DNA from: an uncultured Bartonella sp.
GTDB taxonomy: Bacteria > Pseudomonadota > Alphaproteobacteria > Rhizobiales > Rhizobiaceae
Direction of reading: 5' to 3'
DNA: 64,000 bases
Assembly (NCBI RefSeq): GCF_945277285.1
Contig: NZ_CALYPR010000003.1
Coordinates: 186,001 to 250,000 of the forward strand
The notes beneath the pieces are model-generated. The model saw only the letters and a list, made by a program, of their open reading frames with translations. It ran no database searches and was not told where the DNA came from. A program made the position numbers and the translations under genes. Positions 49,869-58,743 of this stretch are shown here, piece after piece. The number at the start of each line of letters is the position of its first letter. The stretch's first letter is position 1.

Positions 49869-51686
49869 TTAGTGGTGCCACCATGCAGGAAGCCGGTATC
49901 CATAAAGTGGTGTATAGGCAGGGTATTCAATACGTGACCAACGGGCGATCCATTGGTCGGGTAAATGATAAAGCGGTAGATAGTAGCTTCCGGAGATTAA
50001 AACACGATCCAGCGCTCTGACGGAAGCAATAAAATCTTCATTTGAACGTGCTTTGAGTAAAGCTGCTATCATTGCATCAATTGCCGGATCAGCAGTTCCG
50101 GCAAAATTAAAGCTTCCCTCAAGATCACGCGAAGCAGAACCCCAACGGTTGAGCTGTTCATTCCCGGGGGACAACGATGCCTTGAGTTTACCAATAATCA
50201 TATCATAATCGAAAGATGTAAGACGGTTTTGATACTGCGTATCATCAACTGTACGTACTTCTGCTTCAATGCCAATTCTTGCTAACGAACGTTGATAGGC
50301 AAGAGCGATTTTCTCTTCTTCAAGCGATTGTGTCATAATTTCAAATTGTAACGGTTTGCCATCAGGGCCAATCGCTTGCTGATTTTGAATCTTATAGCCT
50401 GCATCCTGCAAAAGTTTCCAGGCTTTTTCGGCTGAAGCACGGTCAATGCCCGATCCGTCTGTTTTTACACTGTGCCATGTACCATCCATAACCTCTGGTA
50501 AAACAGCATCAGGGAAGGGGCGTAAAAGTTGTTTTTCTTTTTCAGTTGCGGGCTTGCCGACTGAAGAAAGGTTGGAACCTGACCAAAACCCTTCGGTCCG
50601 GCTATAGACGTCATTAAATAAATTATGATTGACCCACTCGAAATCGAACGTCAGCGAAAGTGCTTGCCTTACCTGTCTGTCTTTGAAAATCGGTCTTCGC
50701 GTATTGAAAACAAAGCCTATCATGTCTGCCGGCGTACGCTTTTTGAAGCTTTCTTTTATAACCTCTCCATCGCGAACAGCTGGGAAATTATACGATAAAC
50801 GCCAGCGATTGGGATTAGCCGGTTCTTCCAAAAAAACATCTAAAATGCCCTTTTTAAAGGCTTCAAAACGGGTATTATCATTACGAAAATATTCGATTTG
50901 TACCGTATCAAAATTATTCAATCCACGGTTTACGGCCAGATCGTTTCCCCAGTAATCGGGATTACGTGTATAGATTATGCGTTCCCCCGGATCGACGCGG
51001 GAAATAATATAGGGACCACTTCCGGGTATCGGGTTAAGGCCGTTTTTTTCAAAATTATCAATGTCGATTGCGTGTTTGGGAAGAACAGGAATGCTACTTG
51101 CCAAGATAAATGGAAATTCACGATCTTTAGAATGTAAAAATTCCATTTTTACAGTCAGATTATCAAGCTTTTCAATATGCTCTATCCGCTTCATATAACG
51201 GTCAAAAGGCGGTCGTCCCTTGCTTTTCAATAGATTTATAGTAAATAGAACATCATCGGCCGTAATGGCTACACCATCGGAAAATTTGGCTTTAGGATTC
51301 AAATGAAAGGTAATTTCAGTCCTTTCATCGTTTAATTTGACACCATCTGCAACCAGACCATAAAGCGTAAATGGTTCGTCACGTGACCTGACCATCAGCG
51401 ATTCATACACAAGACCGCCAAACTGCTCGTCGGCAAATAGCCCACGCGCGGTTGTCCTGAAACTACGTATAACGAAGGGGTTTAACCCGTCGAACGTTCC
51501 CACCACGCCATAAGTGATCTTTCCGCCTTTGGGGGCCTCCGGATTAGCATAAGGAAAATGGGTAAAATCAGCACCTAAGGCAGGGGAACCGTGCATTGCA
51601 ATTGCGCTTTCGTTAGCACGGCAAAGTTGTTCACCCCCTAGAAAGAGAATCACAAACAAAAAGCCGAATTTACACACAATGTTCAT
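49869..51686 (-). CDS. Periplasmic oligopeptide-type substrate-binding protein, YejA-like
   Basis: 605 residues with an N-terminal signal peptide (FGFLFVILFLGGEQLCRA) and the SBP_bac_5 fold. The start of the mature part, HGSPALGADFTHFPYANPEA then PKGGKITYGVVGTFDGLNPF, is characteristic of YejA-type proteins that bind peptides or microcin C-like compounds for a yejBEF permease. No permease genes are adjacent, so they must lie elsewhere or have been lost. The dsbA-like gene follows after 11 bp. Confidence 0.87.
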   Translation of the reverse strand: MNIVCKFGFLFVILFLGGEQLCRANESAIAMHGSPALGADFTHFPYANPEAPKGGKITYGVVGTFDGLNPFVIRSFRTTARGLFADEQFGGLVYESLMVRSRDEPFTLYGLVADGVKLNDERTEITFHLNPKAKFSDGVAITADDVLFTINLLKSKGRPPFDRYMKRIEHIEKLDNLTVKMEFLHSKDREFPFILASSIPVLPKHAIDIDNFEKNGLNPIPGSGPYIISRVDPGERIIYTRNPDYWGNDLAVNRGLNNFDTVQIEYFRNDNTRFEAFKKGILDVFLEEPANPNRWRLSYNFPAVRDGEVIKESFKKRTPADMIGFVFNTRRPIFKDRQVRQALSLTFDFEWVNHNLFNDVYSRTEGFWSGSNLSSVGKPATEKEKQLLRPFPDAVLPEVMDGTWHSVKTDGSGIDRASAEKAWKLLQDAGYKIQNQQAIGPDGKPLQFEIMTQSLEEEKIALAYQRSLARIGIEAEVRTVDDTQYQNRLTSFDYDMIIGKLKASLSPGNEQLNRWGSASRDLEGSFNFAGTADPAIDAMIAALLKARSNEDFIASVRALDRVLISGSYYLPLYHLPDQWIARWSRIEYPAYTPLYGYRLPAWWHH

Positions 51687-52017
51687 ATAAAAACCTAAGG
51701 CACAAATATTCCTGATTCGTTTAGTTTTAACCTATTTGTGAGCTTTTTGGAGTTTTTTATAACTCACCTCGCGGAAAAATATCATTTTCAGCTCGCTGAA
51801 AATGAACGGGATGTGATTTGAAATACACAAAGATCAGTGCAATTTGTATTTTGTTCGCTGCTAAAGCTGGATTTTTTTATTAATCTTGTGTAAATGCGGC
51901 TTAAAGGAAGGAAACGTCATCCTATCGCCCTATTTGTGCGGTTTACGAAAAGCTATAAGAGGTTGATATTTACCTTTCGGGATTATTTTTTTGCGCATTG
52001 AAAGGATTTGCCTGATC
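51687..52017. other. Divergent promoter region between the YejA-like gene and ialB
   Basis: 331 bp that must hold promoters for both neighbours. It contains the strong palindrome at 51783-51804 (separate entry) and a ggaaggaaa tract near 51907 that is too far from any start to be a ribosome-binding site. No gene seen. Confidence 0.5.
51783..51804. promoter_or_regulatory. 22-bp palindrome (candidate operator)
   Basis: CATTTTCAGC-tc-GCTGAAAATG: 10-bp exact arms with a 2-bp centre, located 97 bp from the YejA-like start and 214 bp from the ialB start. The compact dyad looks like a homodimer binding site. Binding protein unknown. Confidence 0.5.
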
Positions 52018-52632
52018 ATGTCCCATAAAAGAACCTACGCTGCTATTTCCGCATTGGCTGGCGCTGCTGCTCTACTCGTTGCGTCACATAGCATCGCCAA
52101 TGCTCAGGGCATGCCTCAGGGGTGGTATAAAGTATGCAGCAAGCAACAGGATGTTGATGTTTGTAACACAATGAACACCGTTGTTTCCAACACTGGACAA
52201 CCACTGACGGCTGTGAATTTGGTCGAAGTCAAGGGGAAACAGAACGAGAAACGGATTGGTATTCAGGTACCAACCGGGCGTTTTATTCCTGAAGGCGTTC
52301 ACATTCAGGTTGGTGATGGCCCAGTCAAGAAGATACCTTATGTTATCTGCAACGGCCCAAGCTGCATTGCCAACGACACTTTTGATGACAAGCTCATAAA
52401 TGCTATGAAAACCGGTCAGAAACTGGTTGTCACTACAATTAATTTCCGTGGCACCCCCAATCCTATAGAAATTTCACTTGATGGTTTCAGTGCGGCTTAC
52501 ACGGGACCAGGCATGCAGGAAAAAGACTTTGAAGCAGAGCAGATGAAGCTTCAAAAAGCTGTTCAAGCTAAAGAAAAGCAGTTTGAAGACAAGATGCGTG
52601 CTGAACAGGAAAAAGCCAAGTCCGGCAATTGA
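52018..52632 (+). CDS. Invasion-associated locus B (IalB) family protein
   Basis: 204 residues: signal peptide (MSHKRTYAAISALAGAAALL then VASHSIANA-QG), an IalB-type beta domain (PQGWYKVCSKQQDVDVCNTM, then RIGIQVPTGRFIPEG and KIPYVICNGPSCIAND) with conserved cysteines likely to pair, and a charged coiled-coil tail (EKDFEAEQMKLQKAVQAKEK onward). IalB aids erythrocyte invasion in Bartonella bacilliformis, but the family is widespread in alphaproteobacteria and its molecular role is open. ATG 52018 is preferred to TTG 51991. A perfect terminator follows. Confidence 0.88.
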   Translation: MSHKRTYAAISALAGAAALLVASHSIANAQGMPQGWYKVCSKQQDVDVCNTMNTVVSNTGQPLTAVNLVEVKGKQNEKRIGIQVPTGRFIPEGVHIQVGDGPVKKIPYVICNGPSCIANDTFDDKLINAMKTGQKLVVTTINFRGTPNPIEISLDGFSAAYTGPGMQEKDFEAEQMKLQKAVQAKEKQFEDKMRAEQEKAKSGN

Positions 52633-52657
52633 TTGTTTTGAAAATTTGGATAAAAAT

Positions 52658-52687
52658 AAAAAGGCCGGTTCCGGCCTTTTTATTTTT
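52658..52687 (+). terminator. Rho-independent terminator after the IalB-family gene
   Basis: AAAAAGGCCGG-tt-CCGGCCTTTTT with further T-rich DNA, 25 bp after the stop codon. Stem of 11 bp. Confidence 0.85.
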
Positions 52688-53030
52688 GATTCAAACAACA
52701 ATGTTGCATTGGGTTATAATTGCAACGTAACAACTTACTGGTTTCACTTCACAAATTAACGCGGGTGCCTAAAGCCCGGTTTAAAAATATTTTGAAATAA
52801 TTTTCTAATTTAATTAATCTGAATAATAGAGAGTAATCCTATCAGTGGGCCTTTGATCATCAAATGTTTGAAGGCTTTATGACAACTCCGTTTTCTAACT
52901 TGTCAGGGAATTTTCTATCATTAAAACGGCGGTTATTTCATAAAGATGTTTGATGAGGTGTTATTTTTTGTAGCAGGTTGATAAGAAAAAGTCGTTTATA
53001 TTTTTCAACACAAAGAGCTCCAAAAATTAA
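52688..53030. other. AT-rich gap between ialB and gpt
   Basis: About 340 bp between convergent genes. Small dyads are present (for example GTTGCA...TGCAAC near 52700-52730) but I see no gene or known element. Confidence 0.45.
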
Positions 53031-53060
53031 AGGTCTCACGATGATTTTGTCGCGAGACCT
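53031..53060 (-). terminator. Hairpin after gpt
   Basis: On the minus strand, AGGTCTCGCG-acaaaatcat-CGTGAGACCT (one G-T pair) is followed by TTTAATTTTT. It lies 85 bp beyond the gpt stop and fits a Rho-independent terminator. Confidence 0.6.
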
Positions 53061-53144
53061 AAAATTTATTGAAGATCACTGGTTATGCAACGATTGATAA
53101 TAGCGCTACAAATCGTGAAAAATGCAAGTATCTTGCATGGGACG

Positions 53145-53642
53145 TTATCCTGCATGCGAATCAGCAATCGGTTTCTGAAATGTGTAGCCCATATCCCAAG
53201 GAAAATAGATCCATGTATCCTGGCTGACTTCCGTTACAAACGTATCAATCAACGCACGTCCTTTCGGCTTTGCATAAACGGTTGCAAAATGCGCCTTGGG
53301 AATCATGTTGCGAACAATTTTTGCTGTTTTTCCCGTATCAGTTAAATCGTCAACCACAAGGACACCTTCACCATCGTCGACTTTCACATTATCGCTGATT
53401 CCTTTGAGGATCTCCATCTCCGATTGGTGCCGATAATCGTGGTAAGAGGCTATGCAAACAGTCTCGATCAAACGAATGCCAAGTTCACGACAAATGATAG
53501 CGGCAGGAACCAATCCACCGCGCGTGATAGCAACCATCGAACGCCATTCCTTTTTCTGGTCAGCTATGCGCCAAGCTAATGCGCGAGCATCACGATGAAA
53601 TTGATCCCAGCTTACGGGAAAAGCTTTATCTGGTAGCGACAT
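53145..53642 (-). CDS. gpt: Xanthine(-guanine) phosphoribosyltransferase
   Basis: Gpt salvages xanthine and guanine to XMP and GMP using PRPP. 165 residues. The PRPP-binding loop is [18 protein letters not shown], preceded by the [20 protein letters not shown] segment of this family; the substrate loop is [17 protein letters not shown]. The ATG is at 53642. Single gene with its own terminator-like hairpin. Confidence 0.93.
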   Translation of the reverse strand: MSLPDKAFPVSWDQFHRDARALAWRIADQKKEWRSMVAITRGGLVPAAIICRELGIRLIETVCIASYHDYRHQSEMEILKGISDNVKVDDGEGVLVVDDLTDTGKTAKIVRNMIPKAHFATVYAKPKGRALIDTFVTEVSQDTWIYFPWDMGYTFQKPIADSHAG

Positions 53643-53895
53643 ACCAAGCTCCTAATTCTTAAAAAAATGATTTTGCCTTGTAATCCCATTTAAAGGTTCA
53701 TTTCAAGCAGATAGGTCTGCAACTTTCCACCATTTGTAATGGCACGAAGTTGAGGTTGAAGGCGATTAATAAAATGGTTTTATTAAAATTCTCCAGCGAG
53801 GAACGTAAAGCCCTAAATTCCTTCCGGTTACCAATAAAACGCTTTATAAAAATATCGGATATTTTAATAAAATAATTTTTTTTTGCTAAAAGGTG
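53643..53895. other. Intergenic region between gpt and tRNA-Lys
   Basis: AT-rich, presumably with the gpt promoter. It holds a perfect inverted repeat TTAATAAAA-tgg-TTTTATTAA at 53766-53786. No gene seen. Confidence 0.5.
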
Positions 53896-53924
53896 TTGAC
53901 CTGAAGCGTTCTCGCCCGTATGTT
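53896..53924 (+). promoter_or_regulatory. Candidate promoter of tRNA-Lys
   Basis: TTGACC at 53896-53901, a 17-bp spacer and TATGTT at 53919-53924, 36 bp before the tRNA. Good match to the alphaproteobacterial housekeeping consensus. Confidence 0.6.
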
Positions 53925-53959
53925 CCGCGCACTTTCATCAGGTACTTTCCTTAATGAAA

Positions 53960-54035
53960 GAGCGCGTAGCTCAGCCGGTAGAGCAACTGACTTTTAATCA
54001 GTAGGTCCAGGGTTCGAATCCCTGCGCGCTCACCA
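53960..54035 (+). tRNA. tRNA-Lys (anticodon TTT)
   Basis: 76-nt cloverleaf: acceptor GAGCGCG/CGCGCTC, D-arm TAGCTCAGCCGGTAGAGC, anticodon arm CTGAC-TTTTAAT-CAGTA with TTT, T-loop GTTCGAA, encoded CCA. Stems pair by eye. Confidence 0.96.
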
Positions 54036-54231
54036 ATTTAATGAAAATCCAGTTTATTTAAATATTTTATAGTTCGTGTTGTTACTTAACCGCGGCGGCA
54101 GATATTAATTTCACAGCACTTTAATTGAATGATTTGCGATATTTCCGAGAATTTTCGCTTTTTGAACCTGACTTCATTTTTTGCTTATCCCGAACAACAA
54201 AGAACGAAGCCTATTTTCAGATTTTTTGTTG

Positions 54232-54246
54232 TTAACGATATTTTAA
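54232..54246 (+). promoter_or_regulatory. CtrA-type site 1 upstream of rlpA
   Basis: Exact TTAA-N7-TTAA (TTAA cgatatt TTAA), the full CtrA recognition pattern of alphaproteobacteria, 174 bp before the rlpA ATG. The pattern is seen directly; binding is inferred. Confidence 0.5.
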
Positions 54247-54275
54247 GAAACAAGGCGGCAGCGCATATACACTTC

Positions 54276-54290
54276 TTAAACACTTATTAA
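54276..54290 (+). promoter_or_regulatory. CtrA-type site 2 upstream of rlpA
   Basis: Second exact TTAA-N7-TTAA (TTAA acactta TTAA), 44 bp centre-to-centre from site 1 and 130 bp before the rlpA ATG. That is about four helical turns, so both sites would face the same side of the DNA. Confidence 0.5.
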
Positions 54291-54419
54291 AGATGTGTTA
54301 ATCGAACAGCATCAAACCATTCCACCTTGGTGGCTATCTTGAAAATCGGGTGCAAAGTTAAAAACAATTTTTCACTCTGTCGGATTGCTCATAGGCGGCA
54401 AAATCGAACGGATTAATTG

Positions 54420-55544
54420 ATGCTGATAAAAGTTAAAAAGAACAAAAAGAACAAAAGCATTTGGCTTGTTCGCGGACTTTTTGTTTCAATATCGACGATA
54501 ATGCTTACCGCCTGCGCAAACAATGTTAAGAATGTTGCAAGCACTGCTCCGATAAAAGCCGATAATGTAGAGGTAAAGGCCTACTCTGTTATTCCTGTCG
54601 CAAAACCTGCTTATGGTTATCAAAACAGCACCGCAATCGCTAAAAATAAAAGCGATGAAGCAAGAAATTCACCTAAACCGGTTGCCTATCTTTCTGCATC
54701 TGAAAGAGCCTATAAGAAAGTTGGCCGCGCTTCTTGGTACGGAGCTGCTTTTAATGGGCATTTGACTGCAAATGGCGAAATCTATGATATGCATAATTTG
54801 ACTGCTGCTCATCCGACAATGCCACTGCCAAGTTATGCGCGTGTAACCAATCTGGAAAATGGAGCTTCAATCATTGTTCGCGTTAACGATCGCGGGCCCT
54901 TTGCTGCCGATCGGGTGATTGATCTTTCAAAACAGGCAGCAACATTACTTGATTATAAGGATGATGGTTTAGCCGATGTCAAAGTCGAATATGTGGGCCG
55001 CGCGCCAATTGAGGGAAATGATAACGAGTTTCTCATGGCATCCTATAAGCCTGGCAACATTACAACGGACACATTACTCGCTATGGCGGGAGTAAATTTT
55101 AAATCGTCTTTTACTGAAAACTCCGGTAACAACATCGATTCAAATATTTCGTCTGAACTTCCCGATCAGGCGGTTATGGGGGTAAACTTTCCGGTATTAC
55201 CGGAAATTGGACCGCTTCCCGCATTCAAACCTGACAACGCACAATTATTGGCTTTTGCTGACAAAAATGGACAAAAATCGAACGGCGACGTATTCGAAAG
55301 TGTGCTCAATATCTCGGCAACTAAAACTGAAAAAAATAATCATTCCAGTTTAGAGAAATCATCTAGCAAAGATAATATGAAGCTTGCCTCTCAAGCGTCA
55401 TATGGTAATCGCCAAAGTTTTACATCAGCAACGAAAAAAGTCCTAACTGGTGGCAAAAACAGCTCTACTAAAACAAACGATGCGTTAGAAATTGCTTGGG
55501 CAGAGGAAGTTAGCAAAGCTTTTGCATATGGCAGTAAACAATAA
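54420..55544 (+). CDS. rlpA: RlpA-like septal lipoprotein
   Basis: 374 residues: a basic N-terminus and a lipoprotein signal with lipobox LTAC (ISTIMLTACANN), a Lys/Ala-rich linker, then the double-psi beta-barrel domain: RASWYGAAFNGHLTANGE, the catalytic-type acidic residue in GEIYDMHNLTAAHPTMPLPS, and VNDRGPFAADRVIDLSKQAA. The long C-terminal region is low-complexity and has no SPOR domain that I can see. RlpA proteins are lytic transglycosylases or septal ring proteins. ATG 54420 is preferred over the TTG just before it. Two CtrA-type sites lie upstream. Confidence 0.88.
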   Translation: MLIKVKKNKKNKSIWLVRGLFVSISTIMLTACANNVKNVASTAPIKADNVEVKAYSVIPVAKPAYGYQNSTAIAKNKSDEARNSPKPVAYLSASERAYKKVGRASWYGAAFNGHLTANGEIYDMHNLTAAHPTMPLPSYARVTNLENGASIIVRVNDRGPFAADRVIDLSKQAATLLDYKDDGLADVKVEYVGRAPIEGNDNEFLMASYKPGNITTDTLLAMAGVNFKSSFTENSGNNIDSNISSELPDQAVMGVNFPVLPEIGPLPAFKPDNAQLLAFADKNGQKSNGDVFESVLNISATKTEKNNHSSLEKSSSKDNMKLASQASYGNRQSFTSATKKVLTGGKNSSTKTNDALEIAWAEEVSKAFAYGSKQ

Positions 55545-55596
55545 GCACTTGAGTGATGCGTTGGTTTGTGGTGAAAACTGACCATGGAGATCAGTT

Positions 55597-56760
55597 ATGC
55601 GCACAATCATTATCTATTTCTTTGTCGTCATATTTTTAGGTATTTCTTCAATACATTCCTTTGCACAGAATTTTCCGGTTACAGCTACGCAAGTTGTGAT
55701 GATGGACGGTGAAACTGGTTCTGTACTTTATCAAAAAAATGCGAAAGCCCGTTTTGAACCAGCTTCCCTTACCAAGTTAATGACGGCGGAAGTGGTTTTC
55801 CATCTGCTTGATAATGGAAAATTGCACGAAGGAGATCTCTTCCACATAAGCGTGAATGCTTGGCGTACTGGCGGCGCACCGTCGCGTACCAATACAATGT
55901 TTGCACCGGTCAATAGTGACATAACGGTTCTTGATCTGTTGCGTGGCATGATTATCGCAAATGGTAATGATGCTGCTATTGCATTGGCAGAAGGCATATC
56001 CGGAAGCGAAGATAAATTCGCAATAATGATGAACGACCGGGCACAAGAATTGGGCCTATCTTCAAGTCATTTTGTGAATGCAACCGGATTACCGCAAAAT
56101 GGGCAATACACAACAGCAAGCGATATCATTAGACTGTCGCGCCACATAGCAATCACTTATCCTAAATATTTCAAACTTTATTCAGAACCAGAGATAACGT
56201 GGAGTAAAATTACGCAGCGTAATAAAAATCCGCTTTTGACGATGGATTTGGGTGCCGACGGATTGGCAAACGCCTATAGTGAAAGTTCCGGCTTCTCGAT
56301 TTCGGCCGCAATACGTAAAAATAACCGGCAGTTATTCTTAACGTTGAACGGCATCCAAAAAGAGAAAGACCGGCCGGCGGAGGCAGCTAAATTACTGAAT
56401 TGGGGAATGTCAGCCTTTAATTTCAAACAAGTGTTTGAGAAGGATGAAGTAGTCGGTTATGCACGAGTTTTTGGTGGAGAAAAATCAACTGTTCCCCTCA
56501 AGGTTAAAGAACCGGTTGACATATTGATCAATATAGAAAAACCGCCGATAATATCAGCAAAAATAATCTATCATGGGCCGCTGGATGCACCGATATTGCC
56601 CAATACGGAAGTGGGAAAATTGCAAATATTGGCAAATAAAAATGTTTTGATTGAACGACCGATTTTTACAGCAAATGGTATTACCGAAACGGGGCTTGTC
56701 GGAAAAGCCAAAGATGCCTTATATGAACTGACGATTGGATGGCTTAGAAAATATTTATAA
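55597..56760 (+). CDS. D-alanyl-D-alanine carboxypeptidase family protein with altered active-site motifs
   Basis: 387 residues of the low-molecular-weight PBP (peptidase S11) family: signal peptide (IIIYFFVVIFLGISSIHSFA), the nucleophile motif SLTK in FEPASLTKLMTAE, and the C-terminal beta domain. Two other motifs depart from the family: the SxN triad position reads NGN (IIANGNDAAIALAEG) and the KTG position reads ANA (GADGLANAYSESSG). The protein is otherwise full length with no frameshift, so it may be a non-catalytic or altered PBP rather than a dying gene. It lies 52 bp after rlpA and 33 bp before tmk, in an envelope context. Confidence 0.88.
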   Translation: MRTIIIYFFVVIFLGISSIHSFAQNFPVTATQVVMMDGETGSVLYQKNAKARFEPASLTKLMTAEVVFHLLDNGKLHEGDLFHISVNAWRTGGAPSRTNTMFAPVNSDITVLDLLRGMIIANGNDAAIALAEGISGSEDKFAIMMNDRAQELGLSSSHFVNATGLPQNGQYTTASDIIRLSRHIAITYPKYFKLYSEPEITWSKITQRNKNPLLTMDLGADGLANAYSESSGFSISAAIRKNNRQLFLTLNGIQKEKDRPAEAAKLLNWGMSAFNFKQVFEKDEVVGYARVFGGEKSTVPLKVKEPVDILINIEKPPIISAKIIYHGPLDAPILPNTEVGKLQILANKNVLIERPIFTANGITETGLVGKAKDALYELTIGWLRKYL

Positions 56761-56793
56761 TTATCGGAAAAAAATGGCACATAAGGTTTTGAT

Positions 56794-57447
56794 GTGAGCG
56801 GTTGTTTTATTACTTTTGAAGGCGGAGAGGGCGCAGGAAAATCTACTCAAATCAGATTGTTGGGAGATTTTCTTAAACAAAACGGTTATGACGTTGTTAT
56901 CACGCGCGAGCCGGGTGGTACTCCGGGTGGAGAGGCTATCCGTTATGTACTGCTTTCCGGTGCAGCACAGGAAGCAGGCAAGCTTTTTGAAACATTGCTG
57001 TTCACCGCGGCACGCATTGATCACGTCAATGAAGTGATAGAACCGGCATTGAAACAGGAAAAAATTGTTTTATGTGACCGTTTCATCGATTCTACACGTG
57101 TCTATCAAGGAACAGACGATAAAACTGTATCAAAATATCTCGAAATTCTGGAAGAAACTGCAATAATTGATCTTGTTCCCGATATCACTTTTATATTGGA
57201 TATGCCTGCAGCTATCGGCATGGAAAGAGCCGATAAACGGCGTGGCCAGTTAGCTAAAGCTGATCGTTTTGAAAAAGACAGCATTGCTGTGCAAGAATCC
57301 CGCAGGCAGGCATTTCTAAACATTGCAAAAAATGAACCCAAAAGATGTCATGTAATTGATGCAACGCAAACAATCGAGGGAATTTTTCATCAAATAAAGA
57401 CCCTCGCTTTGCTTTTTCTGGATATGAAAATAAATGCAAGCACTTGA
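56794..57447 (+). CDS. tmk: Thymidylate kinase
   Basis: Tmk phosphorylates dTMP to dTDP. 217 residues with P-loop FEGGEGAGKSTQIRLLG, the TREPGGTPGGEAIRY segment, the substrate motif CDRFIDSTRVYQG (DRF/Y-type) and the LID region DKRRGQLAKADRFE. The start is GTG 56794. The 3' end overlaps holB by 14 bp, the common tmk-holB order. Confidence 0.95.
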   Translation: MSGCFITFEGGEGAGKSTQIRLLGDFLKQNGYDVVITREPGGTPGGEAIRYVLLSGAAQEAGKLFETLLFTAARIDHVNEVIEPALKQEKIVLCDRFIDSTRVYQGTDDKTVSKYLEILEETAIIDLVPDITFILDMPAAIGMERADKRRGQLAKADRFEKDSIAVQESRRQAFLNIAKNEPKRCHVIDATQTIEGIFHQIKTLALLFLDMKINAST

Positions 57448-58477
57448 GGCGGCAAGACAATATGATGATATTGACGGCGTTATACGGCCTTCACAAAATA
57501 CACGCCTTTTCGGACATCCGGAAATCGTTGCTTCTCTTGGTCGAATGCGTCAAGAGGGTCGCCTTCATCATGCCTTATTATTTGAAGGGCCACGCGGTAT
57601 TGGTAAAGCGACACTCGCATTTCAACTTGCTTGGAATATAATAACCAAGAGATCGGAAGGTTTTGTCTCCCCAGACGAAACCTCGCCAATCTGGCGGCAA
57701 ATAGCACAGGGAAGTCATCCGTCTGTCATTTATGTTTCGCGACGTTTTGATAATAAGACCGAGCGTTTTAATACCGGCATAATGGTAGACGACATCAGAG
57801 ATATTAATCGCTTTTTAGGCCAAACTGCCTTTAATGGTGGTTGGCGTGTGGTGATTATTGATACGGCAGATGATATGAATAGGGCAGCGGCTAATGGCAT
57901 TTTAAAGACACTTGAAGAACCACCTGAAAAAACGCTTTTTATTCTTATCTCGAATTCGTCCGGTCGCCTTCTGCCAACCATTCGTTCGCGTTGCCATTTA
58001 ATCAGATTACGCCCCCTTGACTATGACAACATGAATAAAGCGCTGCACCACGTTTTGGCAAACCAGTTGCCGCAATCATCTGAATTGGACGCAATTATAG
58101 CAGAATCGGAAGGTAGTGTGAGAAAAGCAGCACTGCTTATCTGCTATGGTGGTCTGGAAATTATCCGGGTACAACGTGAAATACTCAAACAACCGGTTTT
58201 TGATGTTGTAAAAGCACAAACAATTGCGCAGGCGCTTTCAAGCCGCGATGCCGTTATTCAATTCCAACAATTTTCTGATAATTTGCTGGCACTCATTTCA
58301 ACAAAAGCTATGAAAGCGGCCTATGCAGGCAATACTTCAGCAAGTGGTCGCTATGCTGAAATATGGAATAATATTGCCGAAGAAATAACAAAAACGGAAT
58401 CTTTTAACCTCGATAAAAAACAATTTGTCATAAATGCTCTTTATAAAATTCATAATGTGATCGCGGAAGAGAACTGA
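57434..58477 (+). CDS. holB: DNA polymerase III delta' subunit
   Basis: HolB is the delta' subunit of the clamp loader. 347 residues. The AAA+ part begins [20 protein letters not shown] and has [19 protein letters not shown] (P-loop), [20 protein letters not shown], and the sensor segment [20 protein letters not shown]. The last 11 codons and stop lie inside the first copy of a 266-bp tandem duplication that continues into metG, yet HolB itself is intact. The ATG at 57434 overlaps tmk. Confidence 0.92.
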   Translation: MQALEAARQYDDIDGVIRPSQNTRLFGHPEIVASLGRMRQEGRLHHALLFEGPRGIGKATLAFQLAWNIITKRSEGFVSPDETSPIWRQIAQGSHPSVIYVSRRFDNKTERFNTGIMVDDIRDINRFLGQTAFNGGWRVVIIDTADDMNRAAANGILKTLEEPPEKTLFILISNSSGRLLPTIRSRCHLIRLRPLDYDNMNKALHHVLANQLPQSSELDAIIAESEGSVRKAALLICYGGLEIIRVQREILKQPVFDVVKAQTIAQALSSRDAVIQFQQFSDNLLALISTKAMKAAYAGNTSASGRYAEIWNNIAEEITKTESFNLDKKQFVINALYKIHNVIAEEN

Positions 58478-58706
58478 AAGATTGGTTTTTCCGTGACAAG
58501 AGCTTCAACTATCGCTATGTCAGGTTAAAAGCTGATATTGATATGGTTGGATATCCCATGCGAGAGAAATTTTATATAACGACACCGATTTTTTATCCAA
58601 ATGGCAATCCTCATATAGGGCATGCCTACAATGCCATTGCGACAGATACAATGGCCCGTTTCCAACGTGCCAATGGTAAGGAAGTCTTTTTCCTTTCCGG
58701 CACCGA
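58441..58706 (+). repeat. 266-bp tandem direct repeat, copy 1
   Basis: Covers the holB 3' end from its last codons, the intergenic DNA, and the first part of metG through the HIGH region. It appears identical to copy 2 at every base I compared and abuts it directly. The first mismatch on each side defines the unit (58440 versus 58706, and 58707 versus 58973). Confidence 0.95.
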
Positions 58707-58743
58707 TTATAAAATTCATAATGTGATCGCGGAAGAGAACTGA
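58543..58743 (+). pseudogene. Truncated metG start fused to the HolB C-terminal tail
   Basis: 66 codons created by the duplication. The first 55 match MetG from its start through [17 protein letters not shown] to FLSGTD; then, across the repeat junction, the frame reads [11 protein letters not shown], which is the C-terminus of HolB, and stops at its stop codon. It keeps the same upstream sequence as the real metG and so may be translated. It lacks almost all of the synthetase, including KMSKS, and cannot be a working enzyme. Confidence 0.85.

Larger units (their letters stand above)
54036..54419. other. Upstream region of rlpA
   Basis: 384 bp without a gene. The only clear signals are the two CtrA-type sites given separately at 54232-54246 and 54276-54290. 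Confidence 0.5.

Noticed and set aside
53085-53345. 86-codon plus-strand frame over the gpt 3' end
   Set aside because: Mostly antisense to gpt and without a ribosome-binding site.
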